The position numbers were made by a program, and so were the translations under genes. A stretch of DNA of 64,000 bases from Schleiferiaceae bacterium (GTDB lineage Bacteria > Bacteroidota > Bacteroidia > Flavobacteriales > Schleiferiaceae): assembly GCA_029254375.1 (NCBI GenBank), contig JAQWXR010000050.1, positions 1-64,000 on the forward strand. The letters are read 5' to 3'. Position 1 is the first letter of the stretch, and every line of letters starts with the position of its first letter. The notes under the pieces are model-generated. The model was not told the DNA's origin. It saw nothing but the letters and a program-made list of their open reading frames with translations, and made no database searches. Positions 22,236 through 31,082 of the stretch are shown here, piece by piece.

Positions 22236-24584
22236 TTAAAACGCGTAGCTCAACATCAAAGTTGGCATAATTGGCAATTGATTTACACGCTTTGCCCGGG
22301 GGGTATCGTAGTAGAAAATATTCGCCCGGTTGTAGACATTTGTTGCGGCCAAAGCCATTTCAATTCGCTGTGTTTTACTGACCTGCCAATTCTTCTTGGC
22401 GGTGACATCTAAGCGGTGATAGGCAGGCAGTCTTTGGCTGTTCAAATCTCCGTAAATGATGCCCATTTGGCCATTTTGACTACCGTAAGGGTAATCGATG
22501 AACGGTTGACCTTGACTATCGGTAAACGTTTGCTGTTCGAAGTATCCCCTGATCGGCGTGAAGGGAAAGCCTGAGCCGTAATTCCATCGAACGTTCAATT
22601 CCCAATCCTTGTCACCCTTGTAGGCGACCAAAAGGTTTAAGTTGTGGCGGCGATCAAATTGCGGAGGATAGGTGGTGATTCCGTCAAACCGAGTCACCTT
22701 GCCCAAGGAGTAGACTCCCCAAAAGTACCAGTGCTTGTCTTCGTAGGTCAGTAAGGCATCAATTCCTCGTGCGAGGCCCGTTTCTACCATGAAATCCTTC
22801 CGCAGGATCTCTGGCTGGTCCTCATAAACAGGGATGTCATCATAAATTTTATAGCGGTTGATGTTCGTGATTTGATTGAATCGTTTGACGTATCCCTCTA
22901 ATTCCAAGGTCCAACGACCCACCACGTTCCACTCGCCACCAAAGACTAAGTGTTCTGCCGTTTGCAGTTTTGTATTTAAAGGTCTGCCGTTAAATTGACT
23001 GGGCAAATCATCGGCTCCACTCAAGAAACCATAGAATAAGTTGACCACATCGCGGTCTGAATTGGCCGCCACCAAGTTCTGCGAATAGCGGCCAGCCGAG
23101 AGCTTGAAGCGTAAAAATTCGGTGGCATTGTACTTCAATCCCAAGCGTGGCTCCACCCGGACAATAGCCAACGAGCCGTAGTTGTGCAATCGCAATCCAG
23201 GCTGCAATAACCAACGCCCTTGTTGGCGCTTATAATCCACATAGCCCCCCAACTCGGTCGTGTTCTGTTCTTGGTCGAGGGTGCGACCTACCGTATTGGT
23301 ATATTCATACTTAGTATGGTAACCAACGAACTCTAAACCGTATTTGAACTCGTCGTATTTGCGCAGCAGGTAGGTGAAGTCCAACCCTCCATTGAAGCCA
23401 TCGATTTGGCTTTGACGCGGGCGATTTTCTAATTCGGATGACTGAATTCTGTAGGCGCTTTGAGCGATGTGTCCCTCGATAATGGTGCCCGAGGATGCAG
23501 GGACCACCAAGAAATCCGCTCCACTTCCCGTGGAATTCCAATTGATAGCCTTATCGCCAGCAAATTGCACGCCGTCATTGAAGTTAAATCCAAAAATATT
23601 CGCCTTATTTCCCCCTTGAGACTCCAGGGTGTATTTGGCATAAACATCCGTGAACTTAAAAGGCAAACCGCCGTATTCCGTCGCGACATATGGATAAACT
23701 ATCGGGGCAATCGCATCGAGGTAGGACGACTTGGCACTAAGCAAAATGGAACTGGGTGCTAGGCCATCTTTACCACGAGGGCCGATGGGCACTTCCAAAA
23801 GTGCTTTGGCCATGTAGGTCGAACCACTCACTTTGCCAGCAATCCGCTGACGATTTCCAGAGCGGGTTCGAATATCCATGACCGATGAGTTTCGGCCGCC
23901 ATATTTGGCCCCAAAACCTGCCGTGTAGACATCTGCTTTTTGAAGAATATCTGTATCGAAAACCGAGAAAAAACCAATGCTATGGAAAGGATTGTAGAGG
24001 ATCATGCCATCCAATTTGACCAAGTTTTGGATTGGAGCTCCGCCGCGGATGTATAACTGACCTCCCTGGTCGCCTGTCGTAATCACCCCTGGAAGCACCT
24101 GCAATGCGCGCATCAAATCCGGCTCGCCACCGATGGAAAAGGTGGTGATGGACTTGGCACTAAGCTGAACGACCGCTGTGGCCACTTTGGTCTGCTGCTC
24201 TTGGCGTTTGACATCAATGACCACATCATCCAAGGTGACGACGGATTCTTCCATCAAGAAACGCTCAAAAGCAATTCGACCAGACTTGACTTGAATGGCC
24301 CGCTTGATCATGGTAAACCCAGCCAAATAGACTTGAACCTGGTAGTCACCCGTCGGGATTCCATTGATTTGAAAATACCCATCCGAGTTGGTGTAGGCTT
24401 CTAAATCTAGGGGCTTGTCACTGCCAGTAAGGATCTTAACTCGAGCATATTCCAATGGGACTTGAGATCCCATTTCTTGAACATTTCCGCGCAATCCCCC
24501 GGGCAAGGGTGTCTGAGCATGGGCTGATCCCATGGCGCAAAGTGCTAAAAAAAAGCTAGTAAAGTATTTTAAATAGTAGTTCAT
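22236..24584 (-). CDS. TonB-dependent receptor with carboxypeptidase-like N-terminal domain
   Basis: A 782-residue outer-membrane transporter. Signal peptide at residues 1-23 (ending SAHAQ), a carboxypeptidase-regulatory-like beta-sandwich at about 28-110 (LRGNVQEMGSQVPLEYARV ... GYFQINGIPTGDYQV), and a plug domain with ALQVLPGVITTGDQGGQLYI and the FGAKYGGRNSSVMDI segment. The C-terminal barrel ends LMLSYAF. The substrate cannot be read from sequence: no SusD partner, siderophore or B12 gene lies nearby. The start codon lies inside the 3' end of holA (29 nt overlap), so it is probably co-transcribed with rlmH and holA. Confidence 0.88.
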   Translation of the reverse strand: MNYYLKYFTSFFLALCAMGSAHAQTPLPGGLRGNVQEMGSQVPLEYARVKILTGSDKPLDLEAYTNSDGYFQINGIPTGDYQVQVYLAGFTMIKRAIQVKSGRIAFERFLMEESVVTLDDVVIDVKRQEQQTKVATAVVQLSAKSITTFSIGGEPDLMRALQVLPGVITTGDQGGQLYIRGGAPIQNLVKLDGMILYNPFHSIGFFSVFDTDILQKADVYTAGFGAKYGGRNSSVMDIRTRSGNRQRIAGKVSGSTYMAKALLEVPIGPRGKDGLAPSSILLSAKSSYLDAIAPIVYPYVATEYGGLPFKFTDVYAKYTLESQGGNKANIFGFNFNDGVQFAGDKAINWNSTGSGADFLVVPASSGTIIEGHIAQSAYRIQSSELENRPRQSQIDGFNGGLDFTYLLRKYDEFKYGLEFVGYHTKYEYTNTVGRTLDQEQNTTELGGYVDYKRQQGRWLLQPGLRLHNYGSLAIVRVEPRLGLKYNATEFLRFKLSAGRYSQNLVAANSDRDVVNLFYGFLSGADDLPSQFNGRPLNTKLQTAEHLVFGGEWNVVGRWTLELEGYVKRFNQITNINRYKIYDDIPVYEDQPEILRKDFMVETGLARGIDALLTYEDKHWYFWGVYSLGKVTRFDGITTYPPQFDRRHNLNLLVAYKGDKDWELNVRWNYGSGFPFTPIRGYFEQQTFTDSQGQPFIDYPYGSQNGQMGIIYGDLNSQRLPAYHRLDVTAKKNWQVSKTQRIEMALAATNVYNRANIFYYDTPRAKRVNQLPIMPTLMLSYAF

Positions 24585-25563
24585 TCAAGATGTCTGAGTC
24601 GTTGATATGAGGGGCGCCCATGCCTTTTGCTTGGCGATCAGCCTCGCGAAGATAACCCACGATTCGGAGCAATTTCGGCGAAGGATAATTCTGGGCGATA
24701 CGCGCTACATCCCGAAGAGCAAATTCTGATATTTTCAGGGCGCCTGAGGCAGTCCTTGGGTTCTTATCCGGTAAGGCACCGTAAACCAGGGCTTTGGAAA
24801 AATTTCCGAACAACAGCGAGAGTGTAACTACCAAGGGATTGTTTTTGGGATTTTGCCCCATGCTCTTGGCAATTCGATAGGCTTGTGCGCTCTCTTTGGC
24901 CGCTAGGGCTTTAATCAGTTCGAAGGTGTTGAATTCTCGGCTGATACCTGTTCGCTCCTCGATGGTTTGAGCACTGACTTCCCCCCCCTCTCCGACGAAA
25001 GCGGCGATTTTATCCAGCTCATGGGCGATGCGCGAAAGGTCCGCCCCAATATATTCGCCGAGCAAGGCGGCCGCCTTGCCACTCATTTTAAGCCCCTTGG
25101 AACGCGCATGGCTCTCCACCCAGGCGGGAACCTGGTTGTCATATAATTTGGGGAATTCCAAATAGACCGCATCATGTTTTTGCAAGGCCTTGTAGAGTGC
25201 TTTGCGCTTGTCTAACTTTTTACCATTGAGAGCCAAGGCCAGCACTGTGCTTGGCTGAACGTTTGAGACATACGTCGCCAAGGACTCAATGTCCTTGATT
25301 TGCTGAGCTTCTTTGACCAAAACCACCGTACGCTCAGCCATCATTGGAAAGCGCTTAGCCTCTGAAATAATCGTCGCTGCATCGGTATCGCGACCATAGA
25401 GAACGGTCAGATTAAAGTCCCGCTCATGGGCCTCCAGGCTGTGTTCACTGATTCCGTCCATGGCTTGATCCATGAAAAAGGCCTCCTCTCCAGCAAAAAC
25501 ATAGACAGGTCGAAAAGTCTTCGCCTGCCATTCGCGCTGTAAAACTTCCAGGGTGACGGCCAT
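24556..25563 (-). CDS. holA: DNA polymerase III subunit delta
   Basis: 335-residue clamp-loader subunit that opens the beta sliding clamp. It follows the family pattern: N-terminal RPVYVFAGEEAFFMDQAMDG, a degenerate AAA+ core without a working P-loop, EFPKLYDNQVPAWVESHARS and the central LSRIAHELDKIAAFVGEGG, then the C-terminal collar domain (EFNTFELIKALAAKESAQAY). Proteins of this family diverge strongly but this order is diagnostic. The ATG follows a perfect -7 box by 4 nt, suggesting a leaderless mRNA. Confidence 0.92.
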   Translation of the reverse strand: MAVTLEVLQREWQAKTFRPVYVFAGEEAFFMDQAMDGISEHSLEAHERDFNLTVLYGRDTDAATIISEAKRFPMMAERTVVLVKEAQQIKDIESLATYVSNVQPSTVLALALNGKKLDKRKALYKALQKHDAVYLEFPKLYDNQVPAWVESHARSKGLKMSGKAAALLGEYIGADLSRIAHELDKIAAFVGEGGEVSAQTIEERTGISREFNTFELIKALAAKESAQAYRIAKSMGQNPKNNPLVVTLSLLFGNFSKALVYGALPDKNPRTASGALKISEFALRDVARIAQNYPSPKLLRIVGYLREADRQAKGMGAPHINDSDILNELLFKILY

Positions 25564-25567
25564 GGTT

Positions 25568-25575
25568 CAAAAGTA
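25568..25575 (-). promoter_or_regulatory. Putative -7 promoter box for holA
   Basis: TACTTTTG on the minus strand, a perfect TAnnTTTG match, 4 nt before the holA ATG and in the 42-nt gap after rlmH. Confidence 0.6.
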
Positions 25576-25605
25576 CGGGGAAATGCCCCCGATTAATGGG
25601 TCTAA

Positions 25606-26031
25606 TTAGCGGTGATGGTAGGGCTCATTATGGAGGATTGTCCAGGCCCGATAAAGCTGTTCAGCAAAAATTAACCGGACAAGATCATGAGGAAAAGTCA
25701 TTTCGCCAAGGGCAACCCTCGCATGGGAGGCTGCACGAAATTCATCAGAGAATCCATAGGCATCACCCACTGCAAAGACGAGGCGTTTCGGGCCTTGATT
25801 CATCCACTTCTGCAGCTGCTGGGAAAAGCCTCGGCTGGTATAATGAGGTCCTCGCTCATCTAACAAAACGAGTACATCCCCTGCTTGCAACACGGCGATT
25901 TGCTTCTCTCGAGAGGTCACCACCTTCATGCTATACTTGCTATATCGCTGTAAGCGATTTGAATAGAGGGCTAGACCTTCTTGGACGTATGATTCATTGG
26001 TCGCTCCGACGACGAGTAAAATGATTTCCAT
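25606..26031 (-). CDS. rlmH: 23S rRNA (pseudouridine1915-N3) methyltransferase RlmH
   Basis: 141-residue SPOUT-class enzyme that methylates pseudouridine 1915 in 23S rRNA helix 69. The SAM-binding knot is seen in LVFAVGDAYGFSDEF and the conserved C-terminus is complete: LGEMTFPHDLVRLIFAEQLY followed by RAWTILHNEPYHH. The start at MEIILLVVGAT is chosen by family alignment; an upstream in-frame ATG would add eleven residues without family support. It is divergent from nadC with 122 nt between. Confidence 0.95.
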   Translation of the reverse strand: MEIILLVVGATNESYVQEGLALYSNRLQRYSKYSMKVVTSREKQIAVLQAGDVLVLLDERGPHYTSRGFSQQLQKWMNQGPKRLVFAVGDAYGFSDEFRAASHARVALGEMTFPHDLVRLIFAEQLYRAWTILHNEPYHHR

Positions 26032-26153
26032 GCGGCGTTCAATCTGAGTACAAAGAAGCAACATTCTAGACGAAAGGCATCCCAGGTCAAATGCGTGATT
26101 ATGAGCTTAGTTTTTTCTGTGAAGTTCTCTTGGCTTTGCCGAAATTTGAGGGT

Positions 26154-27035
26154 ATGAAATCAGTTTGGGAGTATATCACACGGAATGATTTTGATCAACA
26201 CCTCGCGTGGGCGTGGATTGAAGACATGGGGCAAGGGCATGCATCCGGTGATCACACCTCACTCGCCTGTTTTGATTCGGACCAACGAGGCCGGGCGGAT
26301 TTGAAATCCAAAGCTCACGGGATCTTTGCTGGCCAAGAGATTGCCGCAGCCGTCATCCAGTACTGTGCTGCGGATATCCAGATAGAATGGCATATTTCCG
26401 ATGGGGATCGGTTGACCCCAGGAGACCTTCTGATGACCGCTGAAGGGCCTTTTACTGCCTTACTCTCTGCCGAGCGGACCTTACTTAACTACCTCCAAAG
26501 ATTGTCAGGAATAGCCAGTCGAAGTGCCCAATGGACGGCCTTACTTGAAGGCTATCCCTGCCAATTATTGGATACACGAAAAACCACCCCAGGTTGGCGC
26601 GGGCTTGAAAAATGGGCCGTCCAAGCAGGAGGAGCAGGCAATCACCGCATGGGATTGTACGATTATATCATGATTAAAGACAATCACATCGATTTTTTGG
26701 GGGGCATCGCCCCTGCGGTACATCGTTGTCAGAGCTATTTAGCCCTTCATGGCTTGGCGTTAGGCATTGAAGTGGAGGCACGAGCTATGAAGGATGTGGA
26801 AGTGGCCGTACAGCTCGAGGCCGTGGACCGCATTATGCTTGATAATTTCTCCGTGGAGGCCTGTCGTGAAGCGGTAAAATTCATTTCGGGGCGCAAAGAA
26901 ACAGAAGCCAGTGGCGGAATTACCGAGACTGACATTGTCGCATATGCCCAGACCGGAGTGGACTTTATTTCCATGGGTGCCTTGACTCATTCCGTTCAAA
27001 ATGTTGATCTTCACTTTAAAGCACGACAACATTGA
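26154..27035 (+). CDS. nadC: Nicotinate-nucleotide pyrophosphorylase (carboxylating)
   Basis: 293-residue enzyme of NAD biosynthesis that converts quinolinate and PRPP to nicotinate mononucleotide. Diagnostic motifs: GDHTSLAC near the start, LNYLQRLSGIASRS, LLDTRKTTPGWRGLEKWAVQ, GGAGNHRMGLYDYIMIKDNH and the C-terminal EASGGIT ... TGVDFISMGALTHS. An in-frame ATG at 26091 exists, but the family N-terminus and a near -7 box (GAAATTTG, 5 nt upstream) favour the ATG used here. The stop overlaps the start of the next gene. No nadA or nadB is adjacent. Confidence 0.94.
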   Translation: MKSVWEYITRNDFDQHLAWAWIEDMGQGHASGDHTSLACFDSDQRGRADLKSKAHGIFAGQEIAAAVIQYCAADIQIEWHISDGDRLTPGDLLMTAEGPFTALLSAERTLLNYLQRLSGIASRSAQWTALLEGYPCQLLDTRKTTPGWRGLEKWAVQAGGAGNHRMGLYDYIMIKDNHIDFLGGIAPAVHRCQSYLALHGLALGIEVEARAMKDVEVAVQLEAVDRIMLDNFSVEACREAVKFISGRKETEASGGITETDIVAYAQTGVDFISMGALTHSVQNVDLHFKARQH

Positions 27036-27955
27036 ACTCATTCTCTAAGCTCAAACAGAAGGTAGAAAACTATGCCAAGAAGGTTCTAATACCTTTTTTT
27101 GAGGGCCTTTCACTATATGATGTAACCATATTTTTCTGGCGGGGAATCATCGAAGGGGCCGTTTCAAGCCGAGCCGCCGCGATAAGTTTTTCATTCTTTC
27201 TAGCCCTTTTTCCTGGGGTTATCTTCCTCTTCACCTTGATCCCTTTCATTCCCATGCAAGGGTTCCAAGAGCAGTTATTCGCCCTCCTTCGCGAAGTGCT
27301 CCCACCTACTAGTTTTGATGCGGCTTTTTCGACAATCAATGACATCCTCACGATCAAACGAGGGGACCTCTTAAGTGTAACGATTATTGCCACCTTAATA
27401 TTTTCTACCAATGGCACGCTCTCGCTCATTGGCAACTTTGGCTTGACCATTCACAAACTCAATGTGCGCGGATTCTGGTCGCAATATTTCGCTGCATTAG
27501 TTCTGACTGTTGCCCTTTCTGTGATGCTCCTTTTGGGTATCGCTTTGATTACCATTTCGCAAGACTTTTTATCACATTATATCCAAGATGACATTTGGGA
27601 TATTCCTCTGGCTTCGCTTCTCATTTGGGTACGAAACCTCATCTTACTCACCTTGATATTGTTAGCGATCTCAATGCTTTTTTACTTTGGTCCGATGCGA
27701 TCTGCTCCTTGGCGCTTTGTATCTCCTGGATCCATCCTCGCCACTTTTTTGGTCGTCCTTTCTTCGACTTTATTTGGCGCTTATGTCACCTACTTCGCGA
27801 CCTACAATCAGTTCTATGGTTCGATAGGAACATTGCTCATCATTCAATTATGGATTTATGTTAATGCCATGGGTCTGTTAGTAGGATTTGAATTGAATGC
27901 AAGTATGGCCGAAGCAAAAAACCGCGTATCTTCCGACCATAACAACGAAAATTAG
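27032..27955 (+). CDS. YihY/BrkB family inner-membrane protein
   Basis: A 307-residue polytopic membrane protein with about six hydrophobic segments and the family signature AAAISFSFFLALFPGVIFLF near residue 50, plus the central LLIWVRNLILLTLILLAISM and GSIGTLLIIQLWIYVNAMGL helices. The role of this family is not settled. The only good initiator before the first helix is a TTG that overlaps the nadC stop (ATTGA), so translational coupling to nadC is likely; no in-frame ATG occurs before the core domain. The DUF2147 gene follows 11 nt downstream. Confidence 0.87.
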   Translation: MNSFSKLKQKVENYAKKVLIPFFEGLSLYDVTIFFWRGIIEGAVSSRAAAISFSFFLALFPGVIFLFTLIPFIPMQGFQEQLFALLREVLPPTSFDAAFSTINDILTIKRGDLLSVTIIATLIFSTNGTLSLIGNFGLTIHKLNVRGFWSQYFAALVLTVALSVMLLLGIALITISQDFLSHYIQDDIWDIPLASLLIWVRNLILLTLILLAISMLFYFGPMRSAPWRFVSPGSILATFLVVLSSTLFGAYVTYFATYNQFYGSIGTLLIIQLWIYVNAMGLLVGFELNASMAEAKNRVSSDHNNEN

Positions 27956-27966
27956 ACGCACAAAAC

Positions 27967-28410
27967 ATGAAAAAAAGCATCTTTCTAGTCATCGCATTAT
28001 TCCTAGGGGGTAAAATGATGGCCCAAAGTGCCGACGGTATCCTCGGCGTATGGTGGAACGAAGAAAAAGACGGTAAAGTCGAGGTCTACAAAGTAGGCAA
28101 CGAATACCACGGCCGCGTGGTATACGTGAAAAACAACACGAATCCCGATGGAACTTCTCCTAAAAAAGACAATGAAAACCCCGATGAAAAGCTGCGTAGT
28201 CGAGTAATTCAGGGCACAACTATCTTGAATGGTCTGAAGTATGATGCCGACGACAAGGAGTGGGCTGGTGGTACCATTTATGACACCAAATCCGGTAATA
28301 CTTATGACTGCTATGCATACCTACAGAAGGATGGCACATTGTATTTCAAAGGCTATTTATTGGGAATGCGCTTCATCGGCCGCTCAACGAGCTGGAGCCG
28401 AGCGAACTAA
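27967..28410 (+). CDS. DUF2147 secreted protein
   Basis: A 147-residue exported protein. The signal peptide is residues 1-19 (KKSIFLVIALFLGGKMMAQ). The mature domain has the DUF2147 pattern: ILGVWWNEEKDGKVEVY, then GRVVYVKN, an RSRVIQGTTILNGLKYD centre and TLYFKGYLLGMRFIGRS at the end. The family is small, beta-rich and of unknown function. The 3' end overlaps the convergent glycosyltransferase by 27 nt and the terminator lies inside that neighbour's coding sequence. Confidence 0.86.
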   Translation: MKKSIFLVIALFLGGKMMAQSADGILGVWWNEEKDGKVEVYKVGNEYHGRVVYVKNNTNPDGTSPKKDNENPDEKLRSRVIQGTTILNGLKYDADDKEWAGGTIYDTKSGNTYDCYAYLQKDGTLYFKGYLLGMRFIGRSTSWSRAN

Positions 28411-29544
28411 TCTCGAATACAAGGAACTTAACTGCGCCCCTACTTCGGTAGGGGCGTATTTTTTTGCTTCCAATTCCATAGGAGCTGCGCGCAGACCTTC
28501 ATTCCAAACCTCAATCACTCCATTCGCAATGGCTTTGGAGTCTAACGCAACCTTGAAGCCCCTACCCGGCTGAATCCACTGTTCAAAAGCGGGGATATCA
28601 CTGGCCACGACGGGCAATCCACTATGTAATGCCTCGAGAACTACAATACCGAATGTTTCCGTTTGAGAGGCTTGCACGAATACATCAGCCGTCGAATATT
28701 CCCTCTGGAGTTCTTCCGCATCCATGGCCCCTAGCCACTCCACATTGGAGGCTATGCCTAAACCTTTTGAATAGTCCTGAAGTCGATTCAATCGCCCACC
28801 CTCCCCGACATGTCGATAGGTCCAATGGACATCCGGTTGACGCCGCTTCAATTCTACCAGTGCCTCTAGTATCAAATCGACCCGCTTGATTCGGGCATTG
28901 GCAGGAATCAAAGATGCCACTCCCAACAGGGTAAACGAAGAAGCTTTGGGCTGCGGTGGCTTGTCTATATGCGGAAACATGGATAGATCTACAGCATTGG
29001 GCACCACAGTAAACCGGCTGGCGCCAATGTTTGGCAAGGCTTGCTGAAGTTCCGATTTTAAATGCTCAGAAACGGGGAAAATCCCATTCGCATCTTGGTA
29101 GGCTGTGCGCACTCTCTTTCCAAAAAGTTTATGGCGCGTCCAGCGTCCCGCCTTGGACCAGTGTTCCGTAATGAAGTAGGGCACATTCCAACGGCGGCCG
29201 AGTTGATCAGCCAAAATTCCGGCAGGAAAAACCACTTGGGCATGAATTGCTTCGGGCTTGGAAAGTCCCGTTTTCTTGGTCCATTGCTTCGCGAGCAGAT
29301 TGGTTGCCCATACTGGGGTATGGTAGAGAGACTTCCACATGCGCGATCGCACGCGCAAGATGTACTCACCTTCAGGGCCGCGGAGCCACGAAACGTCCAT
29401 CAGCTTTGGCCCCAAGGCCATATCGACAAATAAAAGTTCCACGTCCGCACCGGCCGCCTTGGCTGCGCGCCACTGCGCACGGATGAAGTTCCCTCGAATA
29501 GGGTGACTTTCATCCGGATACCAATAAGTCAGCCATAAAATCAT
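28384..29544 (-). CDS. Glycosyltransferase family 4 protein
   Basis: A 386-residue GT-B enzyme. The N-terminal half opens with WLTYWYPDESHPIRGNFIRA, a common start in this group, and contains YFITEHWSKAGRW. The C-terminal donor half has FTLLGVASLIPANARIKRVD, then TADVFVQASQTETFGIVVLE with the E-x7-E-like motif and ALHSGLPVVASDIPA. The sugar donor is unknown. It overlaps the flippase by 4 nt and is the last gene of a three-gene minus-strand operon (sulfotransferase, flippase, GT), which points to surface-polysaccharide synthesis. Its 3' part encodes the terminator of the opposite gene (the KKYAPTEVGAQL segment). Confidence 0.88.
   Translation of the reverse strand: MILWLTYWYPDESHPIRGNFIRAQWRAAKAAGADVELLFVDMALGPKLMDVSWLRGPEGEYILRVRSRMWKSLYHTPVWATNLLAKQWTKKTGLSKPEAIHAQVVFPAGILADQLGRRWNVPYFITEHWSKAGRWTRHKLFGKRVRTAYQDANGIFPVSEHLKSELQQALPNIGASRFTVVPNAVDLSMFPHIDKPPQPKASSFTLLGVASLIPANARIKRVDLILEALVELKRRQPDVHWTYRHVGEGGRLNRLQDYSKGLGIASNVEWLGAMDAEELQREYSTADVFVQASQTETFGIVVLEALHSGLPVVASDIPAFEQWIQPGRGFKVALDSKAIANGVIEVWNEGLRAAPMELEAKKYAPTEVGAQLSSLYSRLVRSAPAR
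28435..28465 (+). terminator. Intrinsic terminator of DUF2147 gene inside the convergent CDS
   Basis: A perfect 9-bp stem (CGCCCCTAC with GTAGGGGCG), a TTCG tetraloop, then TATTTTTTT. It starts 24 nt after the DUF2147 stop and lies wholly within the C-terminal codons of the glycosyltransferase on the other strand. Confidence 0.9.
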
Positions 29545-31082
29545 GCGCGAAATCGTTTTGTGTACTTCTGAATTAAGGTATGCAAGTCTGGGGCCAAACC
29601 GAATCTACGGATTCCTAAAAACAGCCATATAGCTTGAATGCATAGTTCAAACATCGCATAGAGGATTTGGTTCCCCAAGGGATACTCTTGATACGATGTG
29701 GTCCCAACTTCTATACCAAAGGGACCGATCGTTATTCCTTCGATCCACCATGTCCAGAATACCCTATGCCATAGTATGCCGAGGAGCAACCACAGCAAGG
29801 CGCGTAAAAATCCATACCCGAGCCAAAAATGGCCTGTTAAGCGATGCAGGGCCCACAACTTGACTCCGTTGTAGGCAAGCATGGCCAAGAAGATGACTTG
29901 AGCCGCCCCGGTAACTCCATGGCTTGGTATCCAGACACTTCCTGCCAGCATAGCCAAAGCAATCAGAAGCACATTGGCATATAACTCCCAACGAAAAGCC
30001 TTGGAAGCAATGAGCACCAATCCACTCGGGCCGGTGGAGACATTGACCACTTGAGCCGCCGCAATCCAGATCACGGCATCTAATCCCCCTTGGTAGGCCG
30101 GTGGTAAATAGGCAAAGGCCCAAGGACTCAAGGCAAGAACCGAAAGGAAAATAAAGCCGGAGGCCAACCACTGCGACTGAAGGCTGCGCTCTCCGAGTTG
30201 CTTTACCTCATCCCACGCTTCGGCAGCTACCATTTTAGAAATGATCGGACGCAAGGAGGCATTCATCGCCTTCATAGGCATGGATACAATGATGCCAAAA
30301 TTGAAGGCAATACTGTAATGCGCCACCGCGGTGAGACCCAACCAGGCCCCAACCATGAGGATATCCAGCTGCCCAAAAGCCATTTGAGCCGCCACCGTAA
30401 TCAGCATGATTCCCGAATAATGGAGCATCGCTTTGCGTGGCCATGGCGCCTCGTTTGTCGAGGATTCTGCGCTTGACGTAAGGGATCGACTACGTTGCCA
30501 AATCCAGATGGCTTGGAGCGCATAACCCAACAGAAGTGCGAGAAGAAAGCCCTGCTGGTCTTGAAGGGCGCCCGACATGCGCATGAGTAAGAGCAGTGTA
30601 AGCCATCCCTTTCGCCCCGCATCCTTGAGCCAATAAGGCAAAATGACCCGTTGGGCATGAATGAGTAAAGCCGCAAACAATTCAAAGGCCACATAGGCCA
30701 CTGCCATAGGTAGTAAAAATGCCAATTCATCGCGCTCAACTCCCCCCGACAATTTGACCAAATAGGCCTTGCCTTGAGGATGTGCCAAACCCATAGCCAA
30801 GAGCAAAAGCAAACCGACGGATAGCAGAAGACCGAAGCGAAACGCCTTGGTTCGCTGAATCGGGTTCATTTTGGGTAAGAAGGTCACTAATGTTTGTGGC
30901 CATCCAATGTGCGCTATAGCCCCCAAAAGCAAGGAGGCCGAAATTAACCAACGTACCCCGCCCATGTTTTCCGGATTGGGAAAGGCCAGAGGGAAGAGAA
31001 CTAGCGCATTTAACGCCCCAAGCAGGACCCCTAGGTAGCCCGATAGGAGGTTCCACGCCGACTGACGCTGAACTATGCCCAT
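29541..31082 (-). CDS. Polysaccharide flippase-like membrane protein
   Basis: A 513-residue polytopic inner-membrane protein with about 12-14 hydrophobic helices, of the MATE-like flippase superfamily (Wzx-type). Typical features: the N-terminal WNLLSGYLGVLLGALNALVL, the helix-7 region YSGIMLITVAAQMAFGQLDI and GLTAVAHYSIAFNFGIIVSM. It probably flips lipid-linked glycan precursors across the membrane. It overlaps the sulfotransferase by 10 nt and the GT by 4 nt, so all three are probably made together. Confidence 0.85.
   Translation of the reverse strand: MGIVQRQSAWNLLSGYLGVLLGALNALVLFPLAFPNPENMGGVRWLISASLLLGAIAHIGWPQTLVTFLPKMNPIQRTKAFRFGLLLSVGLLLLLAMGLAHPQGKAYLVKLSGGVERDELAFLLPMAVAYVAFELFAALLIHAQRVILPYWLKDAGRKGWLTLLLLMRMSGALQDQQGFLLALLLGYALQAIWIWQRSRSLTSSAESSTNEAPWPRKAMLHYSGIMLITVAAQMAFGQLDILMVGAWLGLTAVAHYSIAFNFGIIVSMPMKAMNASLRPIISKMVAAEAWDEVKQLGERSLQSQWLASGFIFLSVLALSPWAFAYLPPAYQGGLDAVIWIAAAQVVNVSTGPSGLVLIASKAFRWELYANVLLIALAMLAGSVWIPSHGVTGAAQVIFLAMLAYNGVKLWALHRLTGHFWLGYGFLRALLWLLLGILWHRVFWTWWIEGITIGPFGIEVGTTSYQEYPLGNQILYAMFELCIQAIWLFLGIRRFGLAPDLHTLIQKYTKRFRA

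Noticed and set aside
25596-26024. 142-codon open frame on the plus strand over rlmH
   Set aside because: The opposite strand encodes full-length RlmH with all motifs; this frame has none.
28435-28465. TTCG hairpin considered as a bidirectional terminator
   Set aside because: The minus-strand product has no T-run after the stem and lies inside coding sequence, so it serves the plus strand only.
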